Origin: Lachnospiraceae bacterium
GTDB lineage: Bacteria > Bacillota > Clostridia > Lachnospirales > Lachnospiraceae
DNA: 64,000 nt
NCBI GenBank assembly: GCA_015057825.1
Contig: SVDN01000011.1
Coordinates: 1 to 64,000 of the forward strand
Direction: 5' to 3'
Shown here: positions 15,550 to 25,771 of the stretch, in pieces
Numbering within the stretch: the first letter of the stretch is position 1
Layout: each line of letters begins with the position of its first letter
The notes under the pieces: model-generated
Databases searched by the model: none
What the model saw: only the letters and a program-made list of their open reading frames with translations
What the model was told of the DNA's origin: nothing
Made by a program: the position numbers and the translations under genes

Positions 15550-17013
15550 ATGGAAAAAATCAGAACAAGATACGCACCAAGCCCAACGGGAAAAATGCAT
15601 GTAGGTAACCTTCGCTCGGCTCTTTACGAATTTTTGGTTGCTAAGCATGTCGGCGGCGATTTTATACTTAGAATCGAGGATACCGACCAGGAAAGATATG
15701 TGGAAGGTGCGGTTGACATAATCTACAGAACTCTTGAAAAGACAGGCCTTGTTCATGATGAAGGTCCTGATAAAGACGGTGGTTACGGCCCATATGTTCA
15801 AAGCGAGCGTATGAAAACAGGCATTTACATGAAATATGCAAAAGAGCTTGTGGAAAAAGGGGAAGCTTACTATTGCTTCTGCGATAAAGAGCGCCTTGAA
15901 AGTCTTAAAACAGAGGTTGTTGAAGGTAAAGAAATTTCAATCTATGACAAACATTGTTTAAGCCTTACAAAAGAAGAAGTGGAAGCAAATCTGGCAGCAG
16001 GCAAACCTTTTGTTATCAGACAGAACATTCCTAACGAAGGCACAACAACTTTCCACGACGAACTTTACGGAGATATTACGGTTGAAAATTCGGAGCTTGA
16101 TGACATGATCTTAATTAAGTCAGACGGCTATCCTACATATAACTTCGCAAATGTAATAGATGACCATACAATGAACATTACCCACGTGGTAAGAGGAAAC
16201 GAATATCTTTCATCCTCACCGAAATATGTGCGTCTTTACGAGGCATTTGGCTGGGATGTTCCTGTGTATATTCATCTTCCTTTGATTACGGATGAAAACC
16301 ACAAGAAGCTTAGCAAACGTAGCGGTCATTCTTCTTTTGAAGATTTGATCGAGCAGGGCTTTTTAACGGAAGCTATTGTAAACTTTGTTGCACTTCTTGG
16401 TTGGTCACCGGAAGACAATCAGGAGATTTTCTCGCTTGATGAACTTATCAAAAACTTTGATTACAAGCGCATCAGCAAATCCCCTGCAGTCTTTGACATG
16501 GTTAAGCTTAAATGGATGAACGGCGAATACATCAAGATGATGGATGACGCTAAATTCCTCGAGATGGCAACACCCTACATCAAGCAGGTTATTAAAAAAG
16601 ATCTTGATATAGCAAAAATTGCAGCGCTTGTTAAAACTCGTATCGAGGTATTCCCGGATATCTGTGAGCTTATCGACTTTTTTGAGGAGCTTCCGGATTA
16701 CGATATCGAGATGTACACTCATAAGAAGATGAAGACAAATGCAGAGAATTCTTTAGAAACTTTGAAAGAAATTTTACCGATTTTAGAGGCACATGACGAT
16801 TACTCAATTGATTCGCTTCATGACCTTGTAATGGATTTCATTGCAAAGAAAGAAGTTAAAAACGGCCTTGTTTTATGGCCTTTAAGAACAGCTGTATCCG
16901 GCAAACAGTCAACACCGGGCGGTGCTTTTGAGATAATGGAAATTATCGGAAAAGAAGAGTCGCTTCGCAGAATTAGAACCGGTATTGAGAAGTTGGAAGC
17001 TGCAAATGCTTAA
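15550..17013 (+). CDS. gltX: Glutamate-tRNA ligase
   Basis: Charges tRNA-Glu (and often tRNA-Gln in Clostridia). The 487-residue class I synthetase has the HIGH-type motif in [18 protein letters not shown] and the KMSKS-type motif in [32 protein letters not shown] is typical of the family. It has an AGGAG site before ATG 15550 and is followed after 25 bp by the helicase gene, so the two are probably co-transcribed. No T-box leader is visible upstream. Confidence 0.96.
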   Translation: MEKIRTRYAPSPTGKMHVGNLRSALYEFLVAKHVGGDFILRIEDTDQERYVEGAVDIIYRTLEKTGLVHDEGPDKDGGYGPYVQSERMKTGIYMKYAKELVEKGEAYYCFCDKERLESLKTEVVEGKEISIYDKHCLSLTKEEVEANLAAGKPFVIRQNIPNEGTTTFHDELYGDITVENSELDDMILIKSDGYPTYNFANVIDDHTMNITHVVRGNEYLSSSPKYVRLYEAFGWDVPVYIHLPLITDENHKKLSKRSGHSSFEDLIEQGFLTEAIVNFVALLGWSPEDNQEIFSLDELIKNFDYKRISKSPAVFDMVKLKWMNGEYIKMMDDAKFLEMATPYIKQVIKKDLDIAKIAALVKTRIEVFPDICELIDFFEELPDYDIEMYTHKKMKTNAENSLETLKEILPILEAHDDYSIDSLHDLVMDFIAKKEVKNGLVLWPLRTAVSGKQSTPGGAFEIMEIIGKEESLRRIRTGIEKLEAANA

Positions 17014-17038
17014 AATATAAAAAAATAGGATTCAAACT

Positions 17039-18892
17039 TTGGAAAACAATTCACAGATAAAAGCAATCAATCACTTCGAAGGACCCGCTCTCGTTCTTGC
17101 GGGTCCCGGAAGTGGTAAAACATTCACAATTACCCAAAGAATTAAAAAACTGATAACGGAAAGAGAGGTTGACCCCTCTTCGATTTTGGTGCTTACTTTT
17201 ACCAAGGCCGCGGCTCTTGAGATGCAAAAACGTTTTACGGATTTGATGCCTGTGGCCGGAAGACGAGTAAATATCGGCACTTTTCATTCCATCTATTTTA
17301 AGATTCTTAAAGCCGCTCACAATTTAAATGCTGAAAATATCATGAAAACGGAAGAAAAGTACGAGATAATCGCAGATATCATAAAGCGCTTCGAACTTGA
17401 AGTCGATGATGAAAAAGAGTTTATAGGTGACATTTTAAGCGATATTAGTGCAGTAAAGGGAAGTTCGGCCTTCGCCCATCATGAAGAGATTAAGCACGAA
17501 CCCAAGGCAGATTGCACATCGCAGCAATTTAAGCGTATTTTCGAGGCTTTCGAGGAGAAAAAAATCTCAAGAAAAAAGGTTGATTTTGACGATATGTTGG
17601 TAATGACCGCCGATTTGTTTAAGGGGAGACCGGATGTTTTAAATGTTTGGCAGGAAAAATTTAAGTTTATTCTTATCGACGAATTCCAGGATATAAATGA
17701 TATTCAATACGAGAATATAAAGGCGATTGCCGCTCCGGAAAACAATATTTTCGTGGTGGGTGATGACGACCAGTCAATCTACGGCTTTCGAGGTGCAAGG
17801 CCCGAGATAATGTTTATGTTTGAAAAGGATTTTGCAGGCTGTAAACGCATCCTTCTTGATATTAACTATCGTTCCACGCCGGAAATAGTAAACACTTCTT
17901 TGAAATTAATTGACCATAACAAAAACAGGTTTTCAAAGAAAGTGGGAACCATAAACGAGTCCGGAGATGCGGTTGACATAACATCGCACCCGGATAAATA
18001 CAAAGAGGCGGATAAAATTGTTGAAATGATTAAGGCTAATAATGCTGCGGGCAAGGCATTAAGGGATATGGCGGTCCTTTTCAGGACAAGCGCCGGAGCT
18101 TCGGTTTTGGTGCAAAAGCTTACAGACAACAACATCCTTTTTAATTTTAAGGACAAAAGCTTTAATCTCTTTGAGCATTGGATAGCAAAAGATATTTTTT
18201 CTTATATAAAGATCGCAGGGGGCGACCGTTCGAGAAAAGAGTTTCTTCGTATCATAAACCGCCCGAAACGCTACATAAGCCGCGATGCTTTAAGCGAATC
18301 CTCGGTGGATTTCGGCAATCTTTGCAAATATTATTCGGACAAAGATTGGATGATAGAAAAAATCGAGCAGTTGGAGTTTGATATCAAAACCCTGTCAAAA
18401 ATGGCCAATCCTTTTGCCTATCTGACATTTATAAGGCAAGGAATAGGCTACGACGAATTCCTTCGAGAATACGCCGAAAATCACAATATAAAAGAAGCGG
18501 AGCTTTTTGGGATTTTGGATGACATCCACGAAAGCGCCAAGCAGTTTAAGACACTTAAAGAATGGGCTCTATACATCAGGGATTACGGGCGCAATCTTAA
18601 AAATATGGAAAAAGAAGCCCGTGACAACGATAAAGATGCAATCAACCTAATGACCATGCACGGCTCCAAAGGTCTGGAATTTGACACGGTCTTCGTACCC
18701 GATGTCAACGAAAAAAACATTCCTCACGAAAAGGCCATATTCAAAGAAGACATCGAAGAAGAACGCAGGCTTCTTTACGTAGCCATGACACGAGCAAAAA
18801 AACACCTGAATCTCATGTACGTGGAAGACAAGAAAAACAAGGGCGGCAAGAAATATCACAAATCCATCTTCATAGACGAAATACAAAAATAA
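17039..18892 (+). CDS. UvrD/Rep-type ATP-dependent DNA helicase
   Basis: A 617-residue superfamily 1 helicase. Walker A is LAGPGSGKTFTITQRI, motif Ia region LVLTFTKAAALEMQKR, motif II ILIDEFQDIN, motif III VVGDDDQSIYGFRGA, motif IV region LDINYRST, motif V LMTMHGSKGLEFDTVF and motif VI EERRLLYVAMTRAK. It is shorter than PcrA/UvrD (about 720) because the C-terminal extension is missing. The start is TTG 17039 after AGGA. The stop codon lies within the left arm of fold-back element FB2. Role in DNA repair or plasmid replication is inferred from the family. Confidence 0.9.
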   Translation: MENNSQIKAINHFEGPALVLAGPGSGKTFTITQRIKKLITEREVDPSSILVLTFTKAAALEMQKRFTDLMPVAGRRVNIGTFHSIYFKILKAAHNLNAENIMKTEEKYEIIADIIKRFELEVDDEKEFIGDILSDISAVKGSSAFAHHEEIKHEPKADCTSQQFKRIFEAFEEKKISRKKVDFDDMLVMTADLFKGRPDVLNVWQEKFKFILIDEFQDINDIQYENIKAIAAPENNIFVVGDDDQSIYGFRGARPEIMFMFEKDFAGCKRILLDINYRSTPEIVNTSLKLIDHNKNRFSKKVGTINESGDAVDITSHPDKYKEADKIVEMIKANNAAGKALRDMAVLFRTSAGASVLVQKLTDNNILFNFKDKSFNLFEHWIAKDIFSYIKIAGGDRSRKEFLRIINRPKRYISRDALSESSVDFGNLCKYYSDKDWMIEKIEQLEFDIKTLSKMANPFAYLTFIRQGIGYDEFLREYAENHNIKEAELFGILDDIHESAKQFKTLKEWALYIRDYGRNLKNMEKEARDNDKDAINLMTMHGSKGLEFDTVFVPDVNEKNIPHEKAIFKEDIEEERRLLYVAMTRAKKHLNLMYVEDKKNKGGKKYHKSIFIDEIQK

Positions 18893-19230
18893 CTGCGATT
18901 TTCATACTTGTAAATAGCTGATTGCTGTATTAATAATATATGATTTACAAGCTGTCGTTTCGTCGAGAATAACTAATGAAAATACTTGAAGAATACGATA
19001 ATAGTCCGCAACCGGCTCACATTCGCCATCCATGAGGCACCAGGACTCCGTCACCCTTCGGGTGCCACCTCGTGCCAAAGCTCAAGTTCGCCTGGATTGG
19101 ACGTCCTGTCCAATCCTTGCTGCTTTATTGATATTTTCAAAGTTATTCTGCGACTCAACTCTATGCTTGTTAAAATCATATATTATTACACACCAATCAG
19201 CCTTTTACTATTGCGAAATCGGCAGTTATT
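18888..19230. repeat. Long imperfect fold-back element FB2 with conserved core
   Basis: 343 bp with terminal inverted repeats AATAACTGC (18888-18896) and GCAGTTATT (19222-19230). They continue inwards over about 100 bp of imperfect pairing: GCTGATTG...AATAATATATGAT matches its inverse near 19170-19205. The core 19003-19119 is an inverse copy of the FB1 core. The outer arms are unrelated to those of FB1. The left end overlaps the helicase stop codon. Confidence 0.85.
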
Positions 19231-19281
19231 CATATATAAGCCGCCGTTTTTATGTGTGGATTGCAGGCCGAAATAAAGCAA

Positions 19282-19435
19282 ATAGGATTGATTTTAATTA
19301 CGATAGCGAGGCTTTCGTATATGAGTTGTGCGATGTTAGCCGACAAAGGAGCTTATGTTTGAGCGAAGCGAGTTTAAGCGGTTGTCGGCGAATAAACGAG
19401 CGCAACGAATAGAAAACGAAGCGTGTAATTAAAAC
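19282..19435. repeat. Second dispersed palindromic repeat family, copy A
   Basis: A 154-bp imperfect palindrome with ends TTTTAATTAC and GTAATTAAAA and an inner stem GCCGACAA...TTGTCGGC. An almost identical inverse copy is at 46940-47100. The copies differ mainly at the hairpin tip: GAGCGAAGCGAG here, against a longer self-pairing GCAAGCTTTAGCTTGC-type tip in copy B. Confidence 0.85.
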
Positions 19436-19473
19436 AAGACTATCTGCTTTTGTAGTAGGCCTGCATTTTCAAA

Positions 19474-19510
19474 CAAAAAAAGGCGGCACCTCAATATATG
19501 ATGTGCCGCC
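19474..19510 (-). terminator. Terminator of the DUF1292 gene
   Basis: GGCGGCAC-N13-GTGCCGCC followed by seven T on the minus strand. Close relatives of this hairpin recur at 46861, 50264 and 57838. Confidence 0.9.
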
Positions 19511-19525
19511 CCATAGGCAATTGTT

Positions 19526-19852
19526 TTATTCGATTTCTTCGCCGTCTACGATTTCGTCGTATTCCATTGAGTCAAGGATTTCGTCGAATTTCTCGGAAAC
19601 TTTCTCGAACTCTTCATCGTTTTCGATATTGCCAAGCTCCGGCTCACCGTCCTTTTCGGCATAACGATAAAGGAAAACTTCTCCTTCTTCGTATTCCGGA
19701 CCTTCCTGAGGTAAAAGTGCGATGTAATCCTGACCTTCTACTTCAAAGATCGAAACGATTATGCATGGAAGCTCGCTTCCGTCATCAAGTGAAAGAATAA
19801 TAGACTCGTTAAAGTCGTATTCGTCAATGTTTTCGTTGTTGTTTTCTGCCAT
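19526..19852 (-). CDS. DUF1292 family protein
   Basis: A 108-residue acidic protein. The core IILSLDDGSELPCIIVSIFE then YIALLPQEGPEYEEGEVFLYRY is the small beta-rich DUF1292 domain common in Firmicutes. The C-terminal half is almost all acidic (EEFEKVSEKFDEILDSMEYD). GGAG precedes ATG 19852 and it is a single-gene unit with its own terminator. Function is unknown; in other Firmicutes these genes often sit near yrrK/alaS, which are absent here. Confidence 0.88.
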   Translation of the reverse strand: MAENNNENIDEYDFNESIILSLDDGSELPCIIVSIFEVEGQDYIALLPQEGPEYEEGEVFLYRYAEKDGEPELGNIENDEEFEKVSEKFDEILDSMEYDEIVDGEEIE

Positions 19853-20022
19853 AATAATAGTCTCCTTAAATAAAAAAGTCGATTGTTTATAATCGATAAT
19901 GATAGATAAAACTTGTGTTTACTATATAAAGTAACTAATAAACCAAACCAAAATATCAAAAAAAGCATAACAGATGGAAAAGTCTACGTCAACAAAAAAA
20001 GTGCGTGTTTTCCTAAAAGTGC

Positions 20023-20050
20023 TTGTTTTAAAAAAAATATCTAGTATAAT
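20023..20050 (+). promoter_or_regulatory. Promoter of the UDP-sugar pyrophosphorylase operon
   Basis: TTGTTT, 16-bp spacer, TATAAT, about 95 bp before the gene start. The leader in between has repeated CAGTGTTTT blocks of unknown meaning. Confidence 0.6.
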
Positions 20051-20143
20051 GTTATTAACGCTGGCGAAAAACAGTGTTTTTCTTGGTGTAATTACAGTGT
20101 TTTCACAGGACGGAAAATAAATAATAGTAGGATGGTAAAAAAT

Positions 20144-21361
20144 ATGAATTTAGCAGAAGCAAAACAAAAATTAGAAAAAATAGGTCAGGCTCATTTGCTT
20201 GATTATTATGATGAATTGGACGAAGCGGGAAAAGCTAAGCTCTTAAATCAAATAGAAGCAACGGATTTTAGCGTGATTCGCCTTGAAAAAGACGAAGCGG
20301 GCAATGATAAATTTGAGCCGATGGATGTTATGAAAGCCGAAGAAATCGACAAACAGAGAGCAGAACTTGAAAAAATCGGTATCGAAGCCTTAAAAGAAGG
20401 CAAGGTTGGTCTTGTACTTCTTGCAGGCGGACAGGGCACACGTCTTGGATTTGACGGACCTAAAGGAACATTAAACATTGGTAAAACACACGAACTTTAC
20501 ATCTTCGAATGCCTTATCAATAACCTTATGGAAGTTGTAAATAAATGCGGTTGCTACATTCCGCTTTTTATCATGACAAGCGAGAAAAACAATGCGGCAA
20601 CGGTGAAGTTTTTCAGAGAACACAACTTCTTTGGATATGACGAAAACTTTGTGGCATTTTTCATCCAGGAAATGGCTCCTTCCGTAGATTACGAAGGAAA
20701 AGTTTACATGGAAGCAAAAGACTGCATTTCTCTTTCGCCAAATGGAAATGGCGGTTGGTTTAAGTCGCTTTACAACAGCCCATGTTTCGACACGGCTCTT
20801 GCAAAGAAGGTTGAATGGCTTAACGTATTTGCGGTTGATAATGTGCTTCAGCGCATGGGTGATCCTGCATTTATCGGTGCTACACTTAAATCAGGCTTTG
20901 TATCCGGTGCAAAGGTTATCAAAAAAGCGGATCCGGATGAAAAGGTTGGTGTAATGTGCCTTAGAAACGGTCGTCCGTCAATCGTTGAATATTACGAACT
21001 TACAAAAGAAATGCGTGACGAGAAAGATGCCAACGGTGAATATGCATACAACTACGGCGTTATCTTAAACTACCTTTTCAGAGTTAAAGAACTTGTGGAA
21101 ATCGTAAACAAAGACATGCCTCTTCATGTTGTTGAAAAGAAAATTCCTTACATGGATAAAGAAGGGGTTTACCACAAACCTGAAAAACCAAATGGTTACA
21201 AATTCGAGCTTTTGGTGCTTGATATGATAGAAATGCTTGATAACTGCATGGTTTACGAAGTTATCAGAAATAAAGAATTCGCACCTATCAAGAACAAAGA
21301 AGGTGTTGATTCAATCGTAAGTGCAACAGCGCTTTTGGAAGAAAATGGTGTTGTTCTTTAA
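20144..21361 (+). CDS. UDPGP-family UDP-sugar pyrophosphorylase (UAP1-like)
   Basis: A 405-residue nucleotidyltransferase that should make a UDP-sugar from UTP and a sugar 1-phosphate. The nucleotide loop VLLAGGQGTRLGFDGPKGTL and the stretch SPNGNGGWFKSLY match the eukaryotic-type UDP-N-acetylglucosamine pyrophosphorylase branch (UAP1/QRI1) rather than bacterial GalU or GlmU. VDNVLQRMGDPAFIG fits the product-binding Asp region. ATG 20144 is preferred, with AGGATGG 8 bases upstream; ATG 20132 lies within that site. UDP-GlcNAc is the likeliest product, UDP-glucose or UDP-galactose the alternative. argS follows 80 bp later. Confidence 0.82.
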   Translation: MNLAEAKQKLEKIGQAHLLDYYDELDEAGKAKLLNQIEATDFSVIRLEKDEAGNDKFEPMDVMKAEEIDKQRAELEKIGIEALKEGKVGLVLLAGGQGTRLGFDGPKGTLNIGKTHELYIFECLINNLMEVVNKCGCYIPLFIMTSEKNNAATVKFFREHNFFGYDENFVAFFIQEMAPSVDYEGKVYMEAKDCISLSPNGNGGWFKSLYNSPCFDTALAKKVEWLNVFAVDNVLQRMGDPAFIGATLKSGFVSGAKVIKKADPDEKVGVMCLRNGRPSIVEYYELTKEMRDEKDANGEYAYNYGVILNYLFRVKELVEIVNKDMPLHVVEKKIPYMDKEGVYHKPEKPNGYKFELLVLDMIEMLDNCMVYEVIRNKEFAPIKNKEGVDSIVSATALLEENGVVL

Positions 21362-21441
21362 GTGAAGAACTTGCCTTTTAATAAGACATCAAAGAATGTT
21401 GCCAACTACAAAGAGGCGGCATAATAGGAAGGACAGTATTA

Positions 21442-23205
21442 ATGAAAAAGTATATCGACATACTTTGCGAAGAAATAGAAAAGGCTTTTGAAGCTTGCGG
21501 ATATGACAAGAAATATGCGCGTGTTTCCGTATCAAATCGTCCGGATTTGTGCGAATATCAGTGTAACGGCGCAATGGCTGCCGCAAAAGAGTATAAATGC
21601 GCGCCTATTAAAATCGCAGGCGAGGTTGTGGAAAAAGTTAAAACAAGTAAATACTTTGACAGCGTGGAAGCAGTAAATCCGGGATTTATCAATATTAATG
21701 TAAATGCGGACGCGCTTGCTGATTATGTAAACCTGATGTCGAAGGATATGGACCACGGCTTTGAAAAATGCGCAAAGGGCGAAAAACTTATTGTGGATTA
21801 CGGCGGAGCAAACGTTGCAAAACCTCTTCATGTAGGTCACCTTCGTTCCGCAATCATCGGCGAAAGCGTTAAACGCATTTGCAAATTTGCGGGCTATGAT
21901 GCCATCGGAGATGTGCATCTCGGTGATTGGGGCTTACAAATGGGCCTTGTTATTGCCGAGCTTGAGGAAAGAAAGCCGGACCTTCCTTATTTTGACGAAA
22001 ACTTTAAGGGCGAATATCCAAAGGAAGCGCCTTTTGATATAACTGAGCTTGAGGACATTTATCCTGCGGCAAGCAAAAAGTCAAAGCTTGACGATGACTT
22101 CATGCAAAAAGCCCACGATGCCACATTCAAGCTTCAAAGCGGTTATGCACCGTATACAGCCATTTGGAAACATATTATGGCGGTTTCGGTAGCCGACCTT
22201 AAGAAAAACTATTCAAACCTTGATGTTGAGTTCGACCTTTGGAAGGGCGAAAGCGACGTTCAGCCTATTATTCCGGGCATGGTTGATGACATGATAGCAA
22301 GAGGCATCGCCCATGAAAGCGACGGTGCAATGGTTATAGATGTTGCAAGAGATGACGATAAAAGAGAGATTCCTCCTTGCATCGTGCGTAAATCCGATGG
22401 TGCGGCACTTTACGCCACCAGCGATCTTGCAACCATAATCGACAGAGAAGAAAATTTCCAACCCGCAAAATATGTCTATATTACGGACAAACGACAGGAA
22501 CTTCACTTTGTTCAGGTTTTCCGTGCGGCGAAAATCGCGGGAATTGTTGATGATGAGACAAAGTTCAGTCACATCGGCTTCGGTACCATGAACGGTAAAG
22601 ACGGCAAGCCTTTTAAAACAAGAGATGGCGGCGTTATGCGTCTTGAAGATCTTATCCGCATCATAACCGATGCCGTTTACGATAAGATAATGGAAAACAG
22701 AACCGTAAGCGAGGAAGAAGCTCGAAATACCGCAAGAATCGTGGGACTTTCGGCATTAAAATACGGCGACCTTTCAAATCAGGCCACAAAAGATTATGTT
22801 TTTGATATTGAACGTTTTGCTTCATTTGAAGGCAATACGGGTCCATATATTCTTTATACAATGGTTAGAATCAAATCCATATTGGATAAGTATTTTAACG
22901 GCAGCGAAGCTAAAGCGGAAGAGATAAGCTTTAACGGCGAAGCAACACAGAAATCACTTATGCTTGCGGCAGCAAGATTTAACGAGGTTTTGGAAACGGT
23001 TGTTAACGAACTTGCGCCTCACAAGCTTTGTGCATATATTTACGACCTTGCAAACGAATTTAACCGTTTTTATCACGAGGTTAAAATCCTTGCGGAGGAA
23101 GACGAAAGCAAGAAGAAAAGCTACATCGCACTTTTAAAAGAAGTTGTGGCAATACTTGAAACATCGATAGATTTACTCGGCTTTGAAGCGCCGGAGAGGA
23201 TGTAA
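21442..23205 (+). CDS. argS: Arginine-tRNA ligase
   Basis: Charges tRNA-Arg. The 587-residue class I synthetase has the HIGH-type motif in [19 protein letters not shown], preceded by an ArgRS-specific N-terminal domain. The usual KMSK is degenerate ([14 protein letters not shown]). A DALR-type anticodon domain lies at the C-terminus ([18 protein letters not shown]). GGAAGGA lies before ATG 21442. folE starts 2 bases after the stop, so argS appears to lead the folate genes. Confidence 0.96.
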   Translation: MKKYIDILCEEIEKAFEACGYDKKYARVSVSNRPDLCEYQCNGAMAAAKEYKCAPIKIAGEVVEKVKTSKYFDSVEAVNPGFININVNADALADYVNLMSKDMDHGFEKCAKGEKLIVDYGGANVAKPLHVGHLRSAIIGESVKRICKFAGYDAIGDVHLGDWGLQMGLVIAELEERKPDLPYFDENFKGEYPKEAPFDITELEDIYPAASKKSKLDDDFMQKAHDATFKLQSGYAPYTAIWKHIMAVSVADLKKNYSNLDVEFDLWKGESDVQPIIPGMVDDMIARGIAHESDGAMVIDVARDDDKREIPPCIVRKSDGAALYATSDLATIIDREENFQPAKYVYITDKRQELHFVQVFRAAKIAGIVDDETKFSHIGFGTMNGKDGKPFKTRDGGVMRLEDLIRIITDAVYDKIMENRTVSEEEARNTARIVGLSALKYGDLSNQATKDYVFDIERFASFEGNTGPYILYTMVRIKSILDKYFNGSEAKAEEISFNGEATQKSLMLAAARFNEVLETVVNELAPHKLCAYIYDLANEFNRFYHEVKILAEEDESKKKSYIALLKEVVAILETSIDLLGFEAPERM

Positions 23206-23207
23206 AA

Positions 23208-23771
23208 ATGAATTACGAAAAGATTAAAGAAGGAATGAAGCTTATAATCGAAGGTATCGGCGAGGATGCAAACCGCGAAGGCCTTCTTGAAACGCCGGAC
23301 CGTATTGCAAGAATGTATACGGAAGAGCTTTTTAGCGGTCTCGGAAAAGATGCAAAAGAGATTTTATCCAAAGAATTCACTACGACACATGATACTGATG
23401 TCATTGTGCAAAAGGACATTCAGTTCTATTCCATGTGCGAGCATCATTTTCTGCCATTTTACGGAAAAGCCCATATTGCTTACATTCCAAACGGCAAGGT
23501 GGTCGGTCTTTCAAAGCTTGCAAGAACCGTTGAGCTTTATGCAAGAAAACCTCAGCTTCAGGAACGCCTTAATTATGAAATAGCCGATGCTCTTATGAAA
23601 TATTTGAATACGAAGGGCGTTATGGTTGTTATCGAGGCTGAGCATATGTGCATGACAATGCGTGGCGTTGAAAAACCGGGGGCAAAGACCGTTACAAAGG
23701 TATGCCTGGGCGAATTCGAAAACAATTCAGACCTTAGAAAAGAAACATATCTTATGATGCAAAGCAGATAA
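23208..23771 (+). CDS. folE: GTP cyclohydrolase I
   Basis: First step of tetrahydrofolate synthesis: GTP to dihydroneopterin triphosphate and formate. 187 residues, the standard length. The zinc and catalytic residues are visible in [20 protein letters not shown] and [19 protein letters not shown]. It starts 2 bp after argS; the ribosome site (GGAGAGG) lies in the argS end. folP and the folB-folK fusion follow. Confidence 0.97.
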   Translation: MNYEKIKEGMKLIIEGIGEDANREGLLETPDRIARMYTEELFSGLGKDAKEILSKEFTTTHDTDVIVQKDIQFYSMCEHHFLPFYGKAHIAYIPNGKVVGLSKLARTVELYARKPQLQERLNYEIADALMKYLNTKGVMVVIEAEHMCMTMRGVEKPGAKTVTKVCLGEFENNSDLRKETYLMMQSR

Positions 23772-23853
23772 CTATTTGGAGGAAACACTTTAGGTTGACA
23801 TAAAATGTCACAAAAAAAGCAGAAAATTTCAGTCATAAAGAGGTATTGATAAA

Positions 23854-24795
23854 GTGTTTATAAATAACAAGCATTTTGATTTTGAAAAGAATACGTATAT
23901 TATGGGCATTTTAAATGTTACGCCGGATTCCTTTTCCGACGGAGGCGAGCATTTAAAAATCGACGATGCTTTGAAACATACGGAGCGCATGATTAAGGAA
24001 GGCGCCCATATTATTGATATCGGGGGCGAATCCACAAGACCCGGTTTTATTCCCGTAAGCATTGAGGAAGAAACAGACAGGGTTTGTTCTGTTATCGAAA
24101 AAATCCAAGAAAGCTTTGACATAGCCCTTTCAATCGACACATACAAGCCTGCGGTTGCGAAAGCAGCAATAAAAGCCGGGGCGGGTATGCTTAATGATAT
24201 TTGCGGACTTAAGCTTTTAAAACAAATCCCTACGGGCAAAAATGCAAATAGCTATGATGAATCCATGGAAGAAATTGTCGAAGCCGATAAATCCAATTCC
24301 GACTGTTTGCAGAAAACAGAAACCATAAATAAAACGAATTATAATGAAAACTCGGAAATGGCCAAACTTGTGGCAGACACCGGTGTTGCGGTTTGTCTTA
24401 TGCATAATAGAGAAAAGATAAATTATGTAAACTATCTTGAGGACGTGTGCTCAGATCTTAAGGGATGCGTGAAAATTGCGAAAGCTTACGGAATTAAAAA
24501 CGAGCAAATCTGCTTGGATCCGGGCTTTGGCTTTGCAAAAACATACGAGCAAAACTTAGAGCTTATGAAAAACATTCATCTCTTGGATGATTTGGGATAT
24601 CCCCTTTTAATCGGAACATCAAGAAAAAGCTTTATCGGAAAAGCACTGGATCTGGAAGTGGATGAGCGCGTGGAAGGAACATTGGCCACAACGGCCTTTT
24701 GCATGTTAAACTCTCATTCCGGAATTTTCAGAGTGCATGATGTAAAAGAAAATGCAAGAGTCGTTAAAATGTTGCAAGCTATTAAGAATTCGTAA
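23854..24795 (+). CDS. folP: Dihydropteroate synthase with an internal insertion
   Basis: Joins the pterin pyrophosphate to p-aminobenzoate; sulfonamide target. The TIM-barrel motifs are present: MGILNVTPDSFSDGG, IIDIGGESTRPGF, LNDICGLK, DPGFGFAKTYEQNL, GTSRKSFIG and RVHDVKEN. A polar segment of about 47 residues (about 120-166, bases 24213-24354), rich in Asn, Lys and Glu, separates LNDICGLK from MAKLVADTGVAVCLMHN. In most homologues these are only a few residues apart, so the total length is 313 rather than about 270. The start is GTG 23854 with a modest AGAGG site. Confidence 0.93.
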   Translation: MFINNKHFDFEKNTYIMGILNVTPDSFSDGGEHLKIDDALKHTERMIKEGAHIIDIGGESTRPGFIPVSIEEETDRVCSVIEKIQESFDIALSIDTYKPAVAKAAIKAGAGMLNDICGLKLLKQIPTGKNANSYDESMEEIVEADKSNSDCLQKTETINKTNYNENSEMAKLVADTGVAVCLMHNREKINYVNYLEDVCSDLKGCVKIAKAYGIKNEQICLDPGFGFAKTYEQNLELMKNIHLLDDLGYPLLIGTSRKSFIGKALDLEVDERVEGTLATTAFCMLNSHSGIFRVHDVKENARVVKMLQAIKNS

Positions 24796-24851
24796 AATAG
24801 GGCTTTAAAAGCCAAGTTATTGTTATTGATAATAAAAATGGAGAAGCGGTT

Positions 24852-25661
24852 ATGGACAAAATTATTCTTAAAAATCTTTGCGTATTTGCAAGACACGGGG
24901 TTTTGCAGTTTGAAAAAGAAGAGGGACAGGATTTTTATCTTACAATAGAAATCGAAAGAGATTTGAAAGCAGCGGGAGATAATGACAAGCTTTCTTCTAC
25001 GGTGGATTATGCCAAGATTGCGGATATTGCAGTACATGTTTTTGCGGACAAAAGCTACAATCTTATTGAAAAAGCCGCCGAAGATGTTATAGAAGCCATT
25101 ATTGAGCGATGTCCTTCCATAAAAGGCGTTATGGTGGAGGTAAGTAAACCAAATGCGCCTCTTAACGTAAAATTCGAAACCGCAATGGTCAGAATCGAGC
25201 GCAAACTTCACAGAGCTTATCTTGGAATAGGCACAAATATGGGAGATTTACATTCAAATTTGGAAAAAGCGGTTGAATCCATCAGCATAATGAAAGAAAC
25301 TCGTATTTCCGCCGTTTCAAACTATATTATGACAAAAGCTTGGGGCAAAGAAGACCAGGATGATTATCTTAATGCGGTTGTTTGCGTGGAAACATGGCTT
25401 GATCCTGTTGAACTGTTGCATTTTTGTCAGGATACCGAAAAGCTGATGGGTCGCGTTCGTCTTGAAAAATGGGGACCTCGCATTATAGATTTGGATATTT
25501 TGCTTTTTGATGATTTGATCATATCGGAACCGAATCTGGTAATTCCGCACCCTTATATGCATGAGCGCGACTTTGTTATCGCACCTTTAAAGGAGATTGC
25601 GCCATATGCAATTCATCCTCTTTTAAGAACTTTTATCAAGGATATAAAGGTTGAAAAATAA
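24852..25661 (+). CDS. folBK: Bifunctional dihydroneopterin aldolase / HPPK
   Basis: A 269-residue fusion of two consecutive folate enzymes. Residues 1-118 are FolB: LKNLCVFARHGVLQFEKEEGQ, SSTVDYAKI, and a Lys in VEVSKPNAPL. Residues 121-269 are FolK: AYLGIGTNMGDLHSNLEKAV, GRVRLEKWGPRIIDLDILLF and NLVIPHPYMHERDFVIAPL, with the R-W-P-R-x-x-D-L-D motif as KWGPRIIDLD. The fusion should pass 6-hydroxymethyl-dihydropterin directly between active sites. It completes the folE-folP-folBK set. Confidence 0.96.
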   Translation: MDKIILKNLCVFARHGVLQFEKEEGQDFYLTIEIERDLKAAGDNDKLSSTVDYAKIADIAVHVFADKSYNLIEKAAEDVIEAIIERCPSIKGVMVEVSKPNAPLNVKFETAMVRIERKLHRAYLGIGTNMGDLHSNLEKAVESISIMKETRISAVSNYIMTKAWGKEDQDDYLNAVVCVETWLDPVELLHFCQDTEKLMGRVRLEKWGPRIIDLDILLFDDLIISEPNLVIPHPYMHERDFVIAPLKEIAPYAIHPLLRTFIKDIKVEK

Positions 25662-25771
25662 TAATTATTTATCGAAACAGGGTTTACATAAATTATTCGA
25701 GCGTTTGATATATTGTAAACTCACAGGATATTTTGAGATATTATTAACTATTTAAAGGAATTATTTAATTA

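Noticed and set aside
23772..23853. Short ORF between folE and folP after a GGAGG site
   Set aside because: The GGAGG at 23779 is followed only by very short frames (under 15 codons); it may be a decayed start, but nothing codable remains.
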